Of a DNA stretch of 52,350 nucleotides, positions 24,413 through 32,123 are shown piece after piece (positions within the stretch are counted from its first letter, which is position 1; each line of letters opens with the position of its first letter). Below the pieces are notes generated by a model. It was not told the origin of the DNA and did not search any database. It saw only the letters and a program-made list of their open reading frames with translations. Where the stretch lies: positions 1 to 52,350 of the forward strand of contig NZ_JAAGRY010000017.1 of assembly GCF_015707995.1 (NCBI RefSeq). Reading direction: 5' to 3'. A program made the translations under genes and the position numbers. The DNA comes from Microbacterium paulum. Lineage in GTDB: Bacteria; Actinomycetota; Actinomycetes; Actinomycetales; Microbacteriaceae.

Positions 24413-26170
24413 ATGAGTCAAAGGCGGATCATCTGGCCAAAGCTTGACGAGGTCACGTTCAACGACCTGGTCGAGAGCTTGCTTGTTCGAGAGTTCACAC
24501 GCGACGGGATGATCGCGATGGCCGTCGATGGCCGTGGGGGTGACGGCGGCATCGATGTCGACGTGCGCGCGCGGAGGACGGAACAGCTGATCCACGTCTT
24601 TCAGCTCAAGTACTTTCCCGAAGGTTTTTCCGGAGGCCACGTGAATCGTCGGTCTCAGATCCAAGGTTCTTTGCTGGAGGCGCTAAAACTGACCCCACCC
24701 CCGCCCCTCTGGACGCTCGTCGTTCCTCGGAAGGTGACCGTCAAAGAGCGTCAGGCTGTACGGAAGATGCGCAAGGGGCATCCCGTCCGGATCGAGTTCA
24801 TGACCCCACCTGAGCTGGATAATCTGCTGGCGAAGCACCCCGACATCGAGAGACGTTTCACGATCGATCGCGAGGTCGAGATCCTCAGCGTATTCAAGCG
24901 GGAAGAGGCAGCGCTCGTGAAAGCCGGCGATCTCCGCTCTGAGCTGAACCGGATGTCAGATCGCCTTCACGGTCGAAGCGAGTACTGGGGGGCGGCGTTC
25001 TCCGTTGGACCCGACGGAACTCCGGTCGAATCATTCTTCCCCAAGCGAGCGGATGCGGGTGAGCGCGAGCCGCTTGGCCTGAATCTCACGCTCGGATTCT
25101 CACCGGACGACAACGACTTGAAGAAGCGGTTTGAGATGGCGCTGAAATTCGGCCCGATCGAGCCCGTCAAACTACCCGCGCGCGTCATACAGTCGCTAGA
25201 GAAAGTGGGTCCTGAGTGGTTCAGCGAAACCCTGGAGGGTATCGCGCTTCAGCTAGGTCCTGCAGGCGACGCGCACCTACCACTGCCCGTTCGTGTCGAC
25301 GTGCGCGACGAGTCCGACCACGTTCGCGCGACACTCCGCGGGACCACAACCGCGTTGGCCGCTGGGTACGGCGGCACGACCGTAGATGTGAAACTCGAAG
25401 GCGGGGTCTCACAGCGGTGGATGCTTCCATCCAGCGTCAAAGAGCCCGGGAGCGTTACGTTCGAGACGAGCTTTATCGGATCATCTGCCAGGGACATTCG
25501 TCGCGCACTGAGGTTCCTCGAGAGATCGGACGGCGCGGGCATCTTTGGTCTCTCCGTGGACGGGGCGAAGCCGATCCTTCTCACCTTCGCCCCCTCCCGC
25601 ATGTCGCCTCATGACCCTCGCTTCGTCGCGTTCATTGATGACCTGTGCTTCCTTGAAGATCACTTCGAGCTCTCACTCCATTTACCCGCACAGACCGATA
25701 GATCCGACCTTCTGTGGGCACGGATCATGAGGCTTCTGATCGAGGGCTACGCAACGGCACACCCCTTCAACCGTACGTATGGAGCGACTCTCGACGGAAC
25801 CCGTGACCCGGGCCTGGACATGCTCCTGAGCGACGGTCAGGCAGCGGTGATCCAGGAGAGTTCCTTCGCGCTGCAGCTCTTCGGAGAGAGGCTCGAAATT
25901 GACCGCATCGCCTACTACAGCCACCACGTACTTGTAGATGAAGCGTCTACGGCCCGAGACGCGCTCGCGAACGGGACTGCAGCCGGCATGAAGATATCGC
26001 TCCGCCCCATTGACGGGCTTCCGTGGGTCATCTACGTCCCTGCAGCCCTGGAAGCATCCGGACGAACTACTGTCATCACGCAGCCCTGGAACCTCGAAGG
26101 CCTCAGTGAGCACCCGGGTTACAGTCGCCTGCCGAACCGCCTTGGCAATCAGAGCACAGTCGAAGCGTGA
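24413..26170 (+). CDS. Protein with N-terminal Mrr-like PD-(D/E)XK nuclease domain
   Basis: A 585-residue protein. Residues 10-75 form a restriction-endonuclease-like fold of the Mrr kind: FNDLVESLLVREF (Glu21), RGGDGGIDVDV (Asp48) and HVFQLKYF (Gln64-x-Lys66). This is the E / G-G-I-D-V / Q-x-K signature of DNA-cleaving or DNA-degrading domains. The remaining 500 or so residues match nothing I recognise; they contain beta-rich stretches such as PVRVDVRDESDHVRATLRG and a possible sensor or scaffold domain. No membrane helices. ATG 24413 is the first plausible start; a GTG two codons earlier is also in frame. It is the main gene of a module bounded by inverted repeats, convergent with a membrane repeat protein, and is likely a stand-alone defence or modification-dependent nuclease (inference). 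Confidence 0.75.
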   Translation: MSQRRIIWPKLDEVTFNDLVESLLVREFTRDGMIAMAVDGRGGDGGIDVDVRARRTEQLIHVFQLKYFPEGFSGGHVNRRSQIQGSLLEALKLTPPPPLWTLVVPRKVTVKERQAVRKMRKGHPVRIEFMTPPELDNLLAKHPDIERRFTIDREVEILSVFKREEAALVKAGDLRSELNRMSDRLHGRSEYWGAAFSVGPDGTPVESFFPKRADAGEREPLGLNLTLGFSPDDNDLKKRFEMALKFGPIEPVKLPARVIQSLEKVGPEWFSETLEGIALQLGPAGDAHLPLPVRVDVRDESDHVRATLRGTTTALAAGYGGTTVDVKLEGGVSQRWMLPSSVKEPGSVTFETSFIGSSARDIRRALRFLERSDGAGIFGLSVDGAKPILLTFAPSRMSPHDPRFVAFIDDLCFLEDHFELSLHLPAQTDRSDLLWARIMRLLIEGYATAHPFNRTYGATLDGTRDPGLDMLLSDGQAAVIQESSFALQLFGERLEIDRIAYYSHHVLVDEASTARDALANGTAAGMKISLRPIDGLPWVIYVPAALEASGRTTVITQPWNLEGLSEHPGYSRLPNRLGNQSTVEA

Positions 26171-26230
26171 TCTTGTCGCGGATCCACGCGCATATGGGGC
26201 GCCTCATGAGCCGATCCCCAAACGGGCAGG

Positions 26231-27724
26231 TCAGGCCGGTTCTGATTTGGCTTTCTTCGAGCGCACGCCGTTGGGTCGGATCACATATCCGCCTTCACCG
26301 ATCGTCGTGGCGGTGAGACTTATGCTCCCGCCATCACTGATCAGCGCGCCTGAGAGGTTCACATGCCCGCGGTCATCGATCGTCGCAGCGCCGAGATCCA
26401 CGATCCCGTCGTGAGTAATCTTCGCCGCCGACAGATCCACGATCCCGCCGTCACTGATCACGGCCTCGCCGAGGTTCACGCTTCCACCGTCGCGAATCTT
26501 CGCGTTTCTGAGAATCACTCCTCTGTCGGCACTGATCTTTGAGGCCATGAGGTCCACCGTCCCGCCGTCGCTGATCTCCGCACCCTTGAGATCCACACTC
26601 GCGCCGTGGCGAATCGACGCGTTTCTGATGATCACGCTCCCGTAGTTCGTAATTTTGGCGTTCACGAGCAGCACGAGCGCGCGGGTGAGCGTCACGTTCA
26701 TCAGCGTCAACATTCCGTGGTTACTGACATCCGCTGCAGTCATGTCCACGCCCCCGGCTCCGCTGATGCGCGCGTCCATCAGAGACACGCGACCGCGGTT
26801 GCTGATCCGCACTGCACCAAGATCTACGGTCCCTCCCGGGGCGATCCGCGCGGCAGTTAGGTCGATGACCCCGCCAAGATCGACCCTTGCTCGCAGAAGC
26901 TCGACGTGGAAGTCGATGTGCGCGCGGGCGAGGTTGATCGGGCGGTCATGCCAGTTGGGGGCGGCTTCCCACTGGATATGGTTGCGGATGACGGTGTAGC
27001 CGGCCTGCTTAACGGAAACTTCCTGCGGCGTTGTGCGCTGAGCGTCGTAGTAGTCCTCCGGCTCTAGGTAGTGAGCCTCTTCCGCGTCGAGGGGGGAGAG
27101 CATGTCGTCTGAGCGGGGCGCGCGGAGATAGCTGGTGAGAACCTCGATGCACACCTGGACCTCGTCAGTGTTGCCGAATGCGTCCCAGTCGTCAGCGAGG
27201 GCACCGAGAGCGAACAGCGCAGCCTGTCGGTTCACGGGGGCGGGGTCACTGAGGAGCTTCACGGTCGTCACGAACCGCTCCCGCAACACCCTTTCGGTCT
27301 CGATACGTCGCTGGCGATCGACTTCGCTGAGTCGTGCCTGCTCGCGCTTCTGATCATCGAGGAGGCGTTGACGATCGCGCTCGGCCGCGTCGATTTCCTG
27401 GCGGTGCCGGGAGAGGCTGAGCCCAACGGTCACCACCGCAATCACCCCACCAAGCGCGAGGAGCACGAGGTTACCCGCGGCACCCAGGAGTTTCCCCTGC
27501 TCCTCTGGGGTCTGCCCCGGCACCCAGTTGTTCAGCAGGGCACCGGGAGCATAGAGGACGACAGGGATCGCGACGAGCACGTAGGACACGACGCCGACCG
27601 CGACACGCTGCCCGTAAGTGCGACGCTTCCACCAGGACGGCCTTGCCGCCGGCGGTATCGTCTTCAGGATCTGCGCGTCGTCCTGTGCGTCATGCTCTGG
27701 CTCCACAGCCCAATTGTGAGGCAT
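26231..27724 (-). CDS. Membrane-anchored 13-residue-repeat (solenoid) protein
   Basis: A 497-residue protein. Order of parts: short cytoplasmic start; two membrane helices (VAVGVVSYVLVAIPVVLYAP and LLGAAGNLVLLALGGVIAVV); a charged coiled coil (about 105-150, rich in R, Q, E); a segment RFVTTVKLLSDPAPVNRQAA plus VLTSYLRAP that resembles the lead-in of membrane pentapeptide-repeat proteins; then about sixteen tandem 13-residue units, e.g. KIRDGGSVNLGEA, VISDGGIVDLSAA, KITHDGIVDLGAA, one unit having 12. The pattern is (I/V)-S-x-x-G-x-V-x-L-x-x-A, implying a right-handed beta solenoid. A period of 13 is not that of pentapeptide proteins. Function unknown; convergent with the Mrr-like nuclease, 60 bases apart. 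Confidence 0.8.
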   Translation of the reverse strand: MPHNWAVEPEHDAQDDAQILKTIPPAARPSWWKRRTYGQRVAVGVVSYVLVAIPVVLYAPGALLNNWVPGQTPEEQGKLLGAAGNLVLLALGGVIAVVTVGLSLSRHRQEIDAAERDRQRLLDDQKREQARLSEVDRQRRIETERVLRERFVTTVKLLSDPAPVNRQAALFALGALADDWDAFGNTDEVQVCIEVLTSYLRAPRSDDMLSPLDAEEAHYLEPEDYYDAQRTTPQEVSVKQAGYTVIRNHIQWEAAPNWHDRPINLARAHIDFHVELLRARVDLGGVIDLTAARIAPGGTVDLGAVRISNRGRVSLMDARISGAGGVDMTAADVSNHGMLTLMNVTLTRALVLLVNAKITNYGSVIIRNASIRHGASVDLKGAEISDGGTVDLMASKISADRGVILRNAKIRDGGSVNLGEAVISDGGIVDLSAAKITHDGIVDLGAATIDDRGHVNLSGALISDGGSISLTATTIGEGGYVIRPNGVRSKKAKSEPA

Positions 27725-27796
27725 CCCGCCCCCACCGGTCCCCCGGCTGAACCTGGATCGATCATTTGTCGTCCGTCCGGTCGCTCTTCGCGTCAG

Positions 27797-28072
27797 CTAG
27801 TCGGCGTCGAGTACGCCAGGCGCACCGAGTGCTTTGGCTCCGCGGTCCCACTCCTGGATACGCGAGGTCAGCTTCTTGCTGAGTTCGTGAGCCGTCGTGG
27901 TGTGCAGGTAGTGCCGTACCCCGTGGATCGTCACGACAAGGCACTCATCGTCTTCAATGCCGGTGAGATCCACGTCTACGTGCCCGTCGGGCCAGTTCTT
28001 CGGCACTTCGGGTTCGTGAGTGACCGAGACGATGTTGCTGCGCTCGCGTTTGATCCTGCTGGCCTTGCCCAC
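27797..28072 (-). CDS. Small hypothetical protein, second gene of a pair
   Basis: 91 residues from GTG 28072. After a basic start (GKASRIKRERS) it reads PKNWPDGHVDVDLTGIEDDE and CLVVTIHGVRHYLHTTTAHELSKKL, a small alpha/beta pattern. GGAGAGGG, formed by the end of the preceding gene, lies eight bases before the GTG, and the GTG comes four bases after that gene's TGA, so the two are coupled. I do not recognise the family. It lies inside the inverted-repeat-bounded module with the nuclease. Confidence 0.6.
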   Translation of the reverse strand: MGKASRIKRERSNIVSVTHEPEVPKNWPDGHVDVDLTGIEDDECLVVTIHGVRHYLHTTTAHELSKKLTSRIQEWDRGAKALGAPGVLDAD

Positions 28073-28076
28073 GCGA

Positions 28077-28367
28077 TCAGCCCTCTCCGCGCTCGGGTGC
28101 GGCGTCCAGCTGTTCCGCAATCTCGCGGAACGCTTTGGCGAGCTGATGGTGCTCGCTGCTCCCCTGGAGTTGGATGGTGAAGTCTCGCTGCGAGTCGCTG
28201 TCACGATCCTCAGTGCCAAGCCAGATCGATCCGGCTTCGACGTCAAAGCGGATCGAGGAGTGCCCAGAGTTCCCGTCGATCGGGGACAGGTGCGTCACGG
28301 TCGCACTGAGAGCAGCGAAGTCGCGATAGGTGAAGGTGTTGATGATGGGCATGCCGGATTCAGTCAT
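28077..28367 (-). CDS. Small hypothetical protein, first gene of a pair
   Basis: 96 residues starting MTESGMPIINTFTYRDFAAL, containing SSIRFDVEAGSIWLGTEDRD and ending with a helical SSEHHQLAKAFREIAEQLD. The two small ORFs share a loose layout (beta-rich front, helical end) but not obvious identity. An in-frame ATG at 28433 would add 22 Arg/Pro-rich residues and is less likely. Function unknown. Confidence 0.6.
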   Translation of the reverse strand: MTESGMPIINTFTYRDFAALSATVTHLSPIDGNSGHSSIRFDVEAGSIWLGTEDRDSDSQRDFTIQLQGSSEHHQLAKAFREIAEQLDAAPERGEG

Positions 28368-28466
28368 GCCCCGAGAGTAGTGCGGCTCAGCAGGGTGGCG
28401 TCTGGTGGGTGGCCGCCGTGCGTCGCTGAGCATGCCGGCGCGTCTTACACCTGAGCCGCTTCGTCA

Positions 28467-28496
28467 TGCCGGAACCGAGACGACCGAAACCGTCCG
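28467..28496. repeat. Right arm of 30-bp inverted repeat
   Basis: TGCCGGAACC, seven bases, CCGAAACCGTCCG: the exact reverse complement of the two conserved blocks at 24126-24155. The seven middle bases differ completely, which points to selected protein-contact blocks or element ends more than to a recent duplication. Confidence 0.7.
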
Positions 28497-28649
28497 CCGA
28501 AACGCAGTTCTGGCACAGCCTGTGGAGTTGATCGGTAAATGGCGGTGTTCTGTGATCGCTCATTGGCGTGGTCGGTCGCGAGACAGTCTCGCATCCCATG
28601 GGTTTCGAGGCACTTAGGTTATGAGACACCGGAACGCTCGAGGAGTGCC

Positions 28650-28868
28650 ATGCGGGTGCCCGCAAGACGATCCTTCAACGGGCACTTGGTTCTGCCCAGC
28701 TCCGTTGATGCCCGTATGACCACCGTCTTACGGGCGGTCGGATCGACAAAAAGCATCGTGAAATACGGGACAACGGTCCTACGCCTTTGCTGCTCAGAAA
28801 TATGGTCGGCCGTCATGCCGCCCTTTTCGTTCTCCGGTCAGATTCAGGTTTCGATCCGGGATGTCTGA
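28650..28868 (+). CDS. Possible small ORF overlapping the 30-bp repeat
   Basis: 72 codons from ATG 28650, with AGGAG four bases upstream. It begins MRVPARRSFNGHLVLPSS and includes LRAVGSTKSIVKYGTTVL. The 30-bp repeat at 28656 encodes VPARRSFNGH here; the copy at 35098 reads VPDRRSPNGH in the equivalent frame, so either the peptide or the DNA site is conserved. No family recognised; codon use is less GC-biased than neighbouring genes. Confidence 0.3.
   Translation: MRVPARRSFNGHLVLPSSVDARMTTVLRAVGSTKSIVKYGTTVLRLCCSEIWSAVMPPFSFSGQIQVSIRDV
28656..28685. repeat. 30-bp repeat copy 1, ends GTGCCCG / CGGGCAC
   Basis: GTGCCCG at 28656-28662 and CGGGCAC at 28679-28685 are inverted arms around a 16-base centre with AGACG. 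It matches 35098-35127 at 24 of 30 positions in the same orientation and with identical spacing. The two copies enclose the flavin/two-component/VIT module. Confidence 0.65.
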
Positions 28869-28904
28869 AGGGACATAGTGTCGTCATCCGATAGCGGAGT
28901 GCAG

Positions 28905-30128
28905 CTATGCCGGTCCGAGCGGGAATATGCACGTTACGGATGCGCCGGTGCTCGGTTGTTCGATAGTGACTGTACCGCGGTGGCGCTGGACGATTTCCGC
29001 GACTATTGCCAATCCGAGTCCGTAGTGGCGTGTGGTGCTGTCGACGTTCCGGCTGCTGACGAAGCGGTCAAAGGCTGTCGACGCGACCTCTGATGAGAAT
29101 CCCGGCCCGTCGTCCGTCACGCGTACGATTGCATTCCCGTTCGACGCCGAGACGGTGACCGTCACCGCGGTGCGGGCGTGGTCAAGCGCGTTGGTCGACA
29201 GGGCGATCACCAGGCGCAGCAGAGCGGCGCGCGACCCGGGGATGATGATGGGTTCCGGGTCGCCCGCGCGGGCGAGGGAGATGCCACGCCGTCCTGCGTC
29301 GTCGCGGAGAAGCCCGACCGCATTCTCGGCGACAGTCACGAGGTCAACCGGGGTCGGTTCGACCACGGTTCGCGGGTCGGCGGCGATCAGGAGGTCTTCG
29401 AGAATCTCGGTGAGCGTCCGGGTATCGGTGACGATCTCGTCGACGGAGGCGGTGACGTCTGCGGGGAGCTCATCGCCGCCTCGGCGTTTCAATAATTGCG
29501 CCCGCGTGCTCAACAGGGTCAGTGGTGTGCGGAGTTCGTGGCTGGCGTCGGCGACGAAGCGGCGCTGCAGGGCGAGCGCCTCGGCCAGGGGGCTGATGGC
29601 GCGGCGGGCCATCAGGTAGGCGGTGGCGAAGGCGAGCATGGCCGCGACGAGCCCGCCAGCGATCAGCGCGGTCGCGAGCCGGCCCAGCTCTTCGGAGCTC
29701 TCGTGCAGGTCGAGCGCGACCTGGACGAACCGGTCGTGGCTGCGGTCCCCGGTGGCCGAGGTGGTGAGGAGGAGGTAGTCGCGCCCGTCGACAGAGCGCT
29801 GCTCCTGCACGTCTTCGCCGCCGGCCGCTACCGACTGGATGGCCGCGGTGTCGAGCAATCCCTCCGGTAGGTCATCGGAGGAGATGAGTTGGCCCCCGGT
29901 GCGCGTGTCGACCAGGGAGAGGTAGGTGCCGCTCGGCGCATCCTGGGGCGAGTCGAGCCGAGTGGCCGCGACAAGTGCCCGCTGGTTCGATTCGGTCACG
30001 CTCGTGCTGACGATCAGGTAGACGAGCGTGCCGACGATCGCCAGGATGATTAACAGGAGGGCAGTGAATTGTGCGGTGAGCCGCAGCGACGCGCCTCTCA
30101 GGTCGTCGCCCATGCGCAGCGCTCTCAC
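28905..30128 (-). CDS. Sensor histidine kinase
   Basis: A 407-residue membrane kinase: helix 1 (about 15-40, FTALLLIILAIVGTLVYLIV), an extracytoplasmic sensor of about 110 residues, helix 2 (LIAGGLVAAMLAFATAYLM), a short linker, the dimerisation box with the phosphoacceptor His in FVADASHELRTPLTLL, and an ATPase domain with N box (LSTNALDHA), G1 (VTDDGPGF) and G2 (HYGLGLAIV). GTG 30128 overlaps the TGA of the response regulator (GTGA); an ATG at 30113 is the alternative. It is the last gene of a coupled five-gene operon, so its signal is probably related to the redox or metal function encoded upstream. Confidence 0.93.
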   Translation of the reverse strand: MRALRMGDDLRGASLRLTAQFTALLLIILAIVGTLVYLIVSTSVTESNQRALVAATRLDSPQDAPSGTYLSLVDTRTGGQLISSDDLPEGLLDTAAIQSVAAGGEDVQEQRSVDGRDYLLLTTSATGDRSHDRFVQVALDLHESSEELGRLATALIAGGLVAAMLAFATAYLMARRAISPLAEALALQRRFVADASHELRTPLTLLSTRAQLLKRRGGDELPADVTASVDEIVTDTRTLTEILEDLLIAADPRTVVEPTPVDLVTVAENAVGLLRDDAGRRGISLARAGDPEPIIIPGSRAALLRLVIALSTNALDHARTAVTVTVSASNGNAIVRVTDDGPGFSSEVASTAFDRFVSSRNVDSTTRHYGLGLAIVAEIVQRHRGTVTIEQPSTGASVTCIFPLGPA

Positions 30129-30829
30129 GGCAGCGGCCCGAGCCGGTACCCGATACCGCGAACCGTCTTGACGCTGTCGCGGCCGAGCTTCTTTCGCAGG
30201 TAGTGCACGTAGGTATCGACCACGCCGGGGTCGTCGGCGTCGGGGAACACGCTCGCGAGCAGGCTGTTCCGTTCGAACACCTGGTTCGGCCGGCGGGCGA
30301 GCCGTTCGAGAAGCTGCGACTCGCGCTCTGAGAGGGTCACGTTCTCGCCCTCTCGCGTCGTCACGGTACGACTCGCCGTATCGAGCGACCCGCTCACTAG
30401 TGCCAGAACCGGCACTGTGCTGCTGTGTCGGCGGAGTAGGGCGCGGATGCGGGCGAGCAGCTCGTCGATGTCGAAGGGTTTGGCGAGGTAGTCCTCCGCG
30501 CCCCGGTCGAGGCCCTCTACGCGGTCGGCCGGGTTGCCGAGCGCCGAGAGCACGAGGGCTGGGGTCAGGATGCCGCGGCTCCGGAGACGGGTCAGCACGT
30601 CCAGCCCCTCCATCACCGGCAGCCCCCGGTCGAGCACGAGGGCATCGAACTCGTGCGTCAGGCCTTCGTGCAGGGCGCGCTGGCCGTCTCGGGCGAGCAC
30701 GGTGTCGTAGCCCTCGGCTGCGAGCAGCTGCTCGAGCATCTGTGCCAGGCGCGCGTCGTCTTCGACGAGCAGAATACGTGCGCGCTCCGGCATGCTCGAA
30801 GTATAGGGAGAAGAGGGCGCGATGGTCAT
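30125..30829 (-). CDS. OmpR-family response regulator
   Basis: 234 residues: a receiver with RILLVEDDARL, phosphoacceptor Asp in DALVLDRGLPVMEG, conserved Lys in YLAKPFDIDEL; then a C-terminal winged helix with LSERESQLLERLARRP and VVDTYVHYLRKKLG, ending VKTVRGIGYRLG. The ATG at 30829 overlaps the ApbE stop as ATGA, which supports this start over MPERARILLV at 30793. It probably binds the 17-bp palindromes at 33594 and 34488 (inference). Confidence 0.94.
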   Translation of the reverse strand: MTIAPSSPYTSSMPERARILLVEDDARLAQMLEQLLAAEGYDTVLARDGQRALHEGLTHEFDALVLDRGLPVMEGLDVLTRLRSRGILTPALVLSALGNPADRVEGLDRGAEDYLAKPFDIDELLARIRALLRRHSSTVPVLALVSGSLDTASRTVTTREGENVTLSERESQLLERLARRPNQVFERNSLLASVFPDADDPGVVDTYVHYLRKKLGRDSVKTVRGIGYRLGPLP

Positions 30830-31578
30830 GCCGGCGTGAGCCCCTGGGCGCTATGCAGCCCTGGTGTCGCAGTGAGGTGCCCCGCGTAGTCGACGGTGAT
30901 CGCCTCGATGTCGAAGCGGTTGAGCAGGTCCGGGCAGCGCTCGGGCCCGCCCGCGACGAGGGCGGTGGCGAGCACATCCGCGGTGACGATGTCGCCGGCG
31001 AGCACGGTCACCTGTCGGTAGCGCTGCAGCGCGCGGGGGTCGCCGGTGCGCCAGATGTGCTCGCCCCGCTCGGCGGTGCCCGAGGTGGCCAGGGCGATGC
31101 GCCTGCCGACGAGCTCGACGGCGCAGAGCAGCGCGCCCCGGTCATCGGGGTCGACGACGCCGGCGCGCCAGGGCAGGCCTTCGAGAGTGCCCCGGGTGAG
31201 GATGTCGCCGCCGGTCACGAGCATCCAGTCGGCTTCGCCGGACGAGTCGAGAACCCGTGCCGCCGCTTCCATAGCCTTCGCCTTGACGGTGCCAGAGAGG
31301 TCGATCACGCCGTCGGGGCGGTGGGGTGTGAATGCGCCGTCGGTGCTGCGCGACCAGTCAAGGGCCTCAGCGTACGCCTCGCGCAGCTCAGCACCGGTCC
31401 GGGTCAACGGCAGCTCCCCGCGGGCCACTCGGCTGATCTCGGAGTCGGGCCGATAGAGACTGAACCGCTCGTCGAAGGCGCGGAACGCCCCCTCGACCCC
31501 GTCGAGAACGGATACTGGGGCGGTCGCGCCGGCGAAGCGCAGACTCACCGTCGTGCCCATTGTGTCGAACACGTGCAT
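30826..31578 (-). CDS. FAD:protein FMN transferase (ApbE-like)
   Basis: 250 residues, shorter than lipoprotein ApbE types and without a signal peptide. Motifs: MGTTVSLRF at the start, DLSGTVKAKAMEAAARVL, MLVTGGDILTRG with the metal-binding Asp, IALATSGTAERGEHI, and VTADVLATALVAGG. It transfers FMN from FAD to a Thr in the partner FMN-binding protein, whose gene lies eight bases upstream. ATG 31578 is used; GTG 31584 is possible. It overlaps the regulator gene downstream by four bases. Confidence 0.92.
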   Translation of the reverse strand: MHVFDTMGTTVSLRFAGATAPVSVLDGVEGAFRAFDERFSLYRPDSEISRVARGELPLTRTGAELREAYAEALDWSRSTDGAFTPHRPDGVIDLSGTVKAKAMEAAARVLDSSGEADWMLVTGGDILTRGTLEGLPWRAGVVDPDDRGALLCAVELVGRRIALATSGTAERGEHIWRTGDPRALQRYRQVTVLAGDIVTADVLATALVAGGPERCPDLLNRFDIEAITVDYAGHLTATPGLHSAQGLTPA

Positions 31579-31586
31579 GCCCACGG

Positions 31587-32123
31587 TTAGAGTCCGGCCT
31601 GGTCGAGGGCCGACTGGAGCGAGCTGAGGTAGGCGTCGCTGGTGTAGGTGGCGCCCGAGACGCCCTGCACATTCGCCGACTGCGCCGCCAGTACCTCTTG
31701 GCGCAGCACCGGCGCGGCCCGGTTGCTGATCGACACCGAGCGCTGATCTTTGTCGGTGAGCTGTAGCGCGGTGACATCGGTGATGCTGCCGTTCGCGACG
31801 GTGACTTGCACCTGCACGGCGCCGAAACGGGTCTGCACGGAGGTGCCGGTGAACGTGCCCGACGCGCCGTCCGATGCCGGGGCTGCGGCACTCTCGCTGC
31901 CGTTGGTGGCGGTTGGGGTGGGCGCCGGGGTGGCTGCCGCGGATGGCGTTGATCCGCCGCGCGGAGTCGCGGTCGTGGTGGGATCCGACGTCACGGAGCT
32001 GGCCGTCGTGGGGGCCGCCGCATCGGGAGCCGTCGAGGTCTGGCCCTGGGTGCCGAGCTGCCACCCCACGGTTAGCACGGCCGCCGACGACAGGATGCTG
32101 AGGGCCAGTGCGCGCGCCCTCAC
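31587..32123 (-). CDS. FMN-binding domain protein, target of ApbE
   Basis: 178 residues: a signal/anchor (ALALSILSSAAVLTVGWQLG), a long Ala/Thr/Pro-rich extracytoplasmic linker (about 28-95), then an FMN-binding domain with GAVQVQVTVANGSITDVTAL and the flavinylation motif SGAT with Thr159 in VSGATYTSDAY. FMN would be covalently attached outside the membrane or during export by ApbE. GTG 32123 overlaps the stop of the reductase gene (GTGA). It is probably the electron acceptor or carrier for the membrane reductase. Confidence 0.92.
   Translation of the reverse strand: MRARALALSILSSAAVLTVGWQLGTQGQTSTAPDAAAPTTASSVTSDPTTTATPRGGSTPSAAATPAPTPTATNGSESAAAPASDGASGTFTGTSVQTRFGAVQVQVTVANGSITDVTALQLTDKDQRSVSISNRAAPVLRQEVLAAQSANVQGVSGATYTSDAYLSSLQSALDQAGL

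Larger units (their letters stand above)
28368..28904. other. Intergenic repeat-rich region between two modules
   Basis: About 540 bases with no confident gene. It holds the right arm of the 30-bp inverted repeat (28467-28496), a resolvase-upstream-like segment (28570-28640: GCGAGACAGTCTCGCATC and TTATGAGACACCGG) that resembles sequence before the resolvase at 35250-35400, and the 30-bp repeat at 28656 shared with 35098. One small ORF with a good ribosome site begins at 28650. Confidence 0.6.

Noticed and set aside
28387..28816. Two minus-strand ORFs (28387-28665 and 28619-28816)
   Set aside because: They overlap repeat elements, overlap each other, and lack ribosome sites and coding bias.
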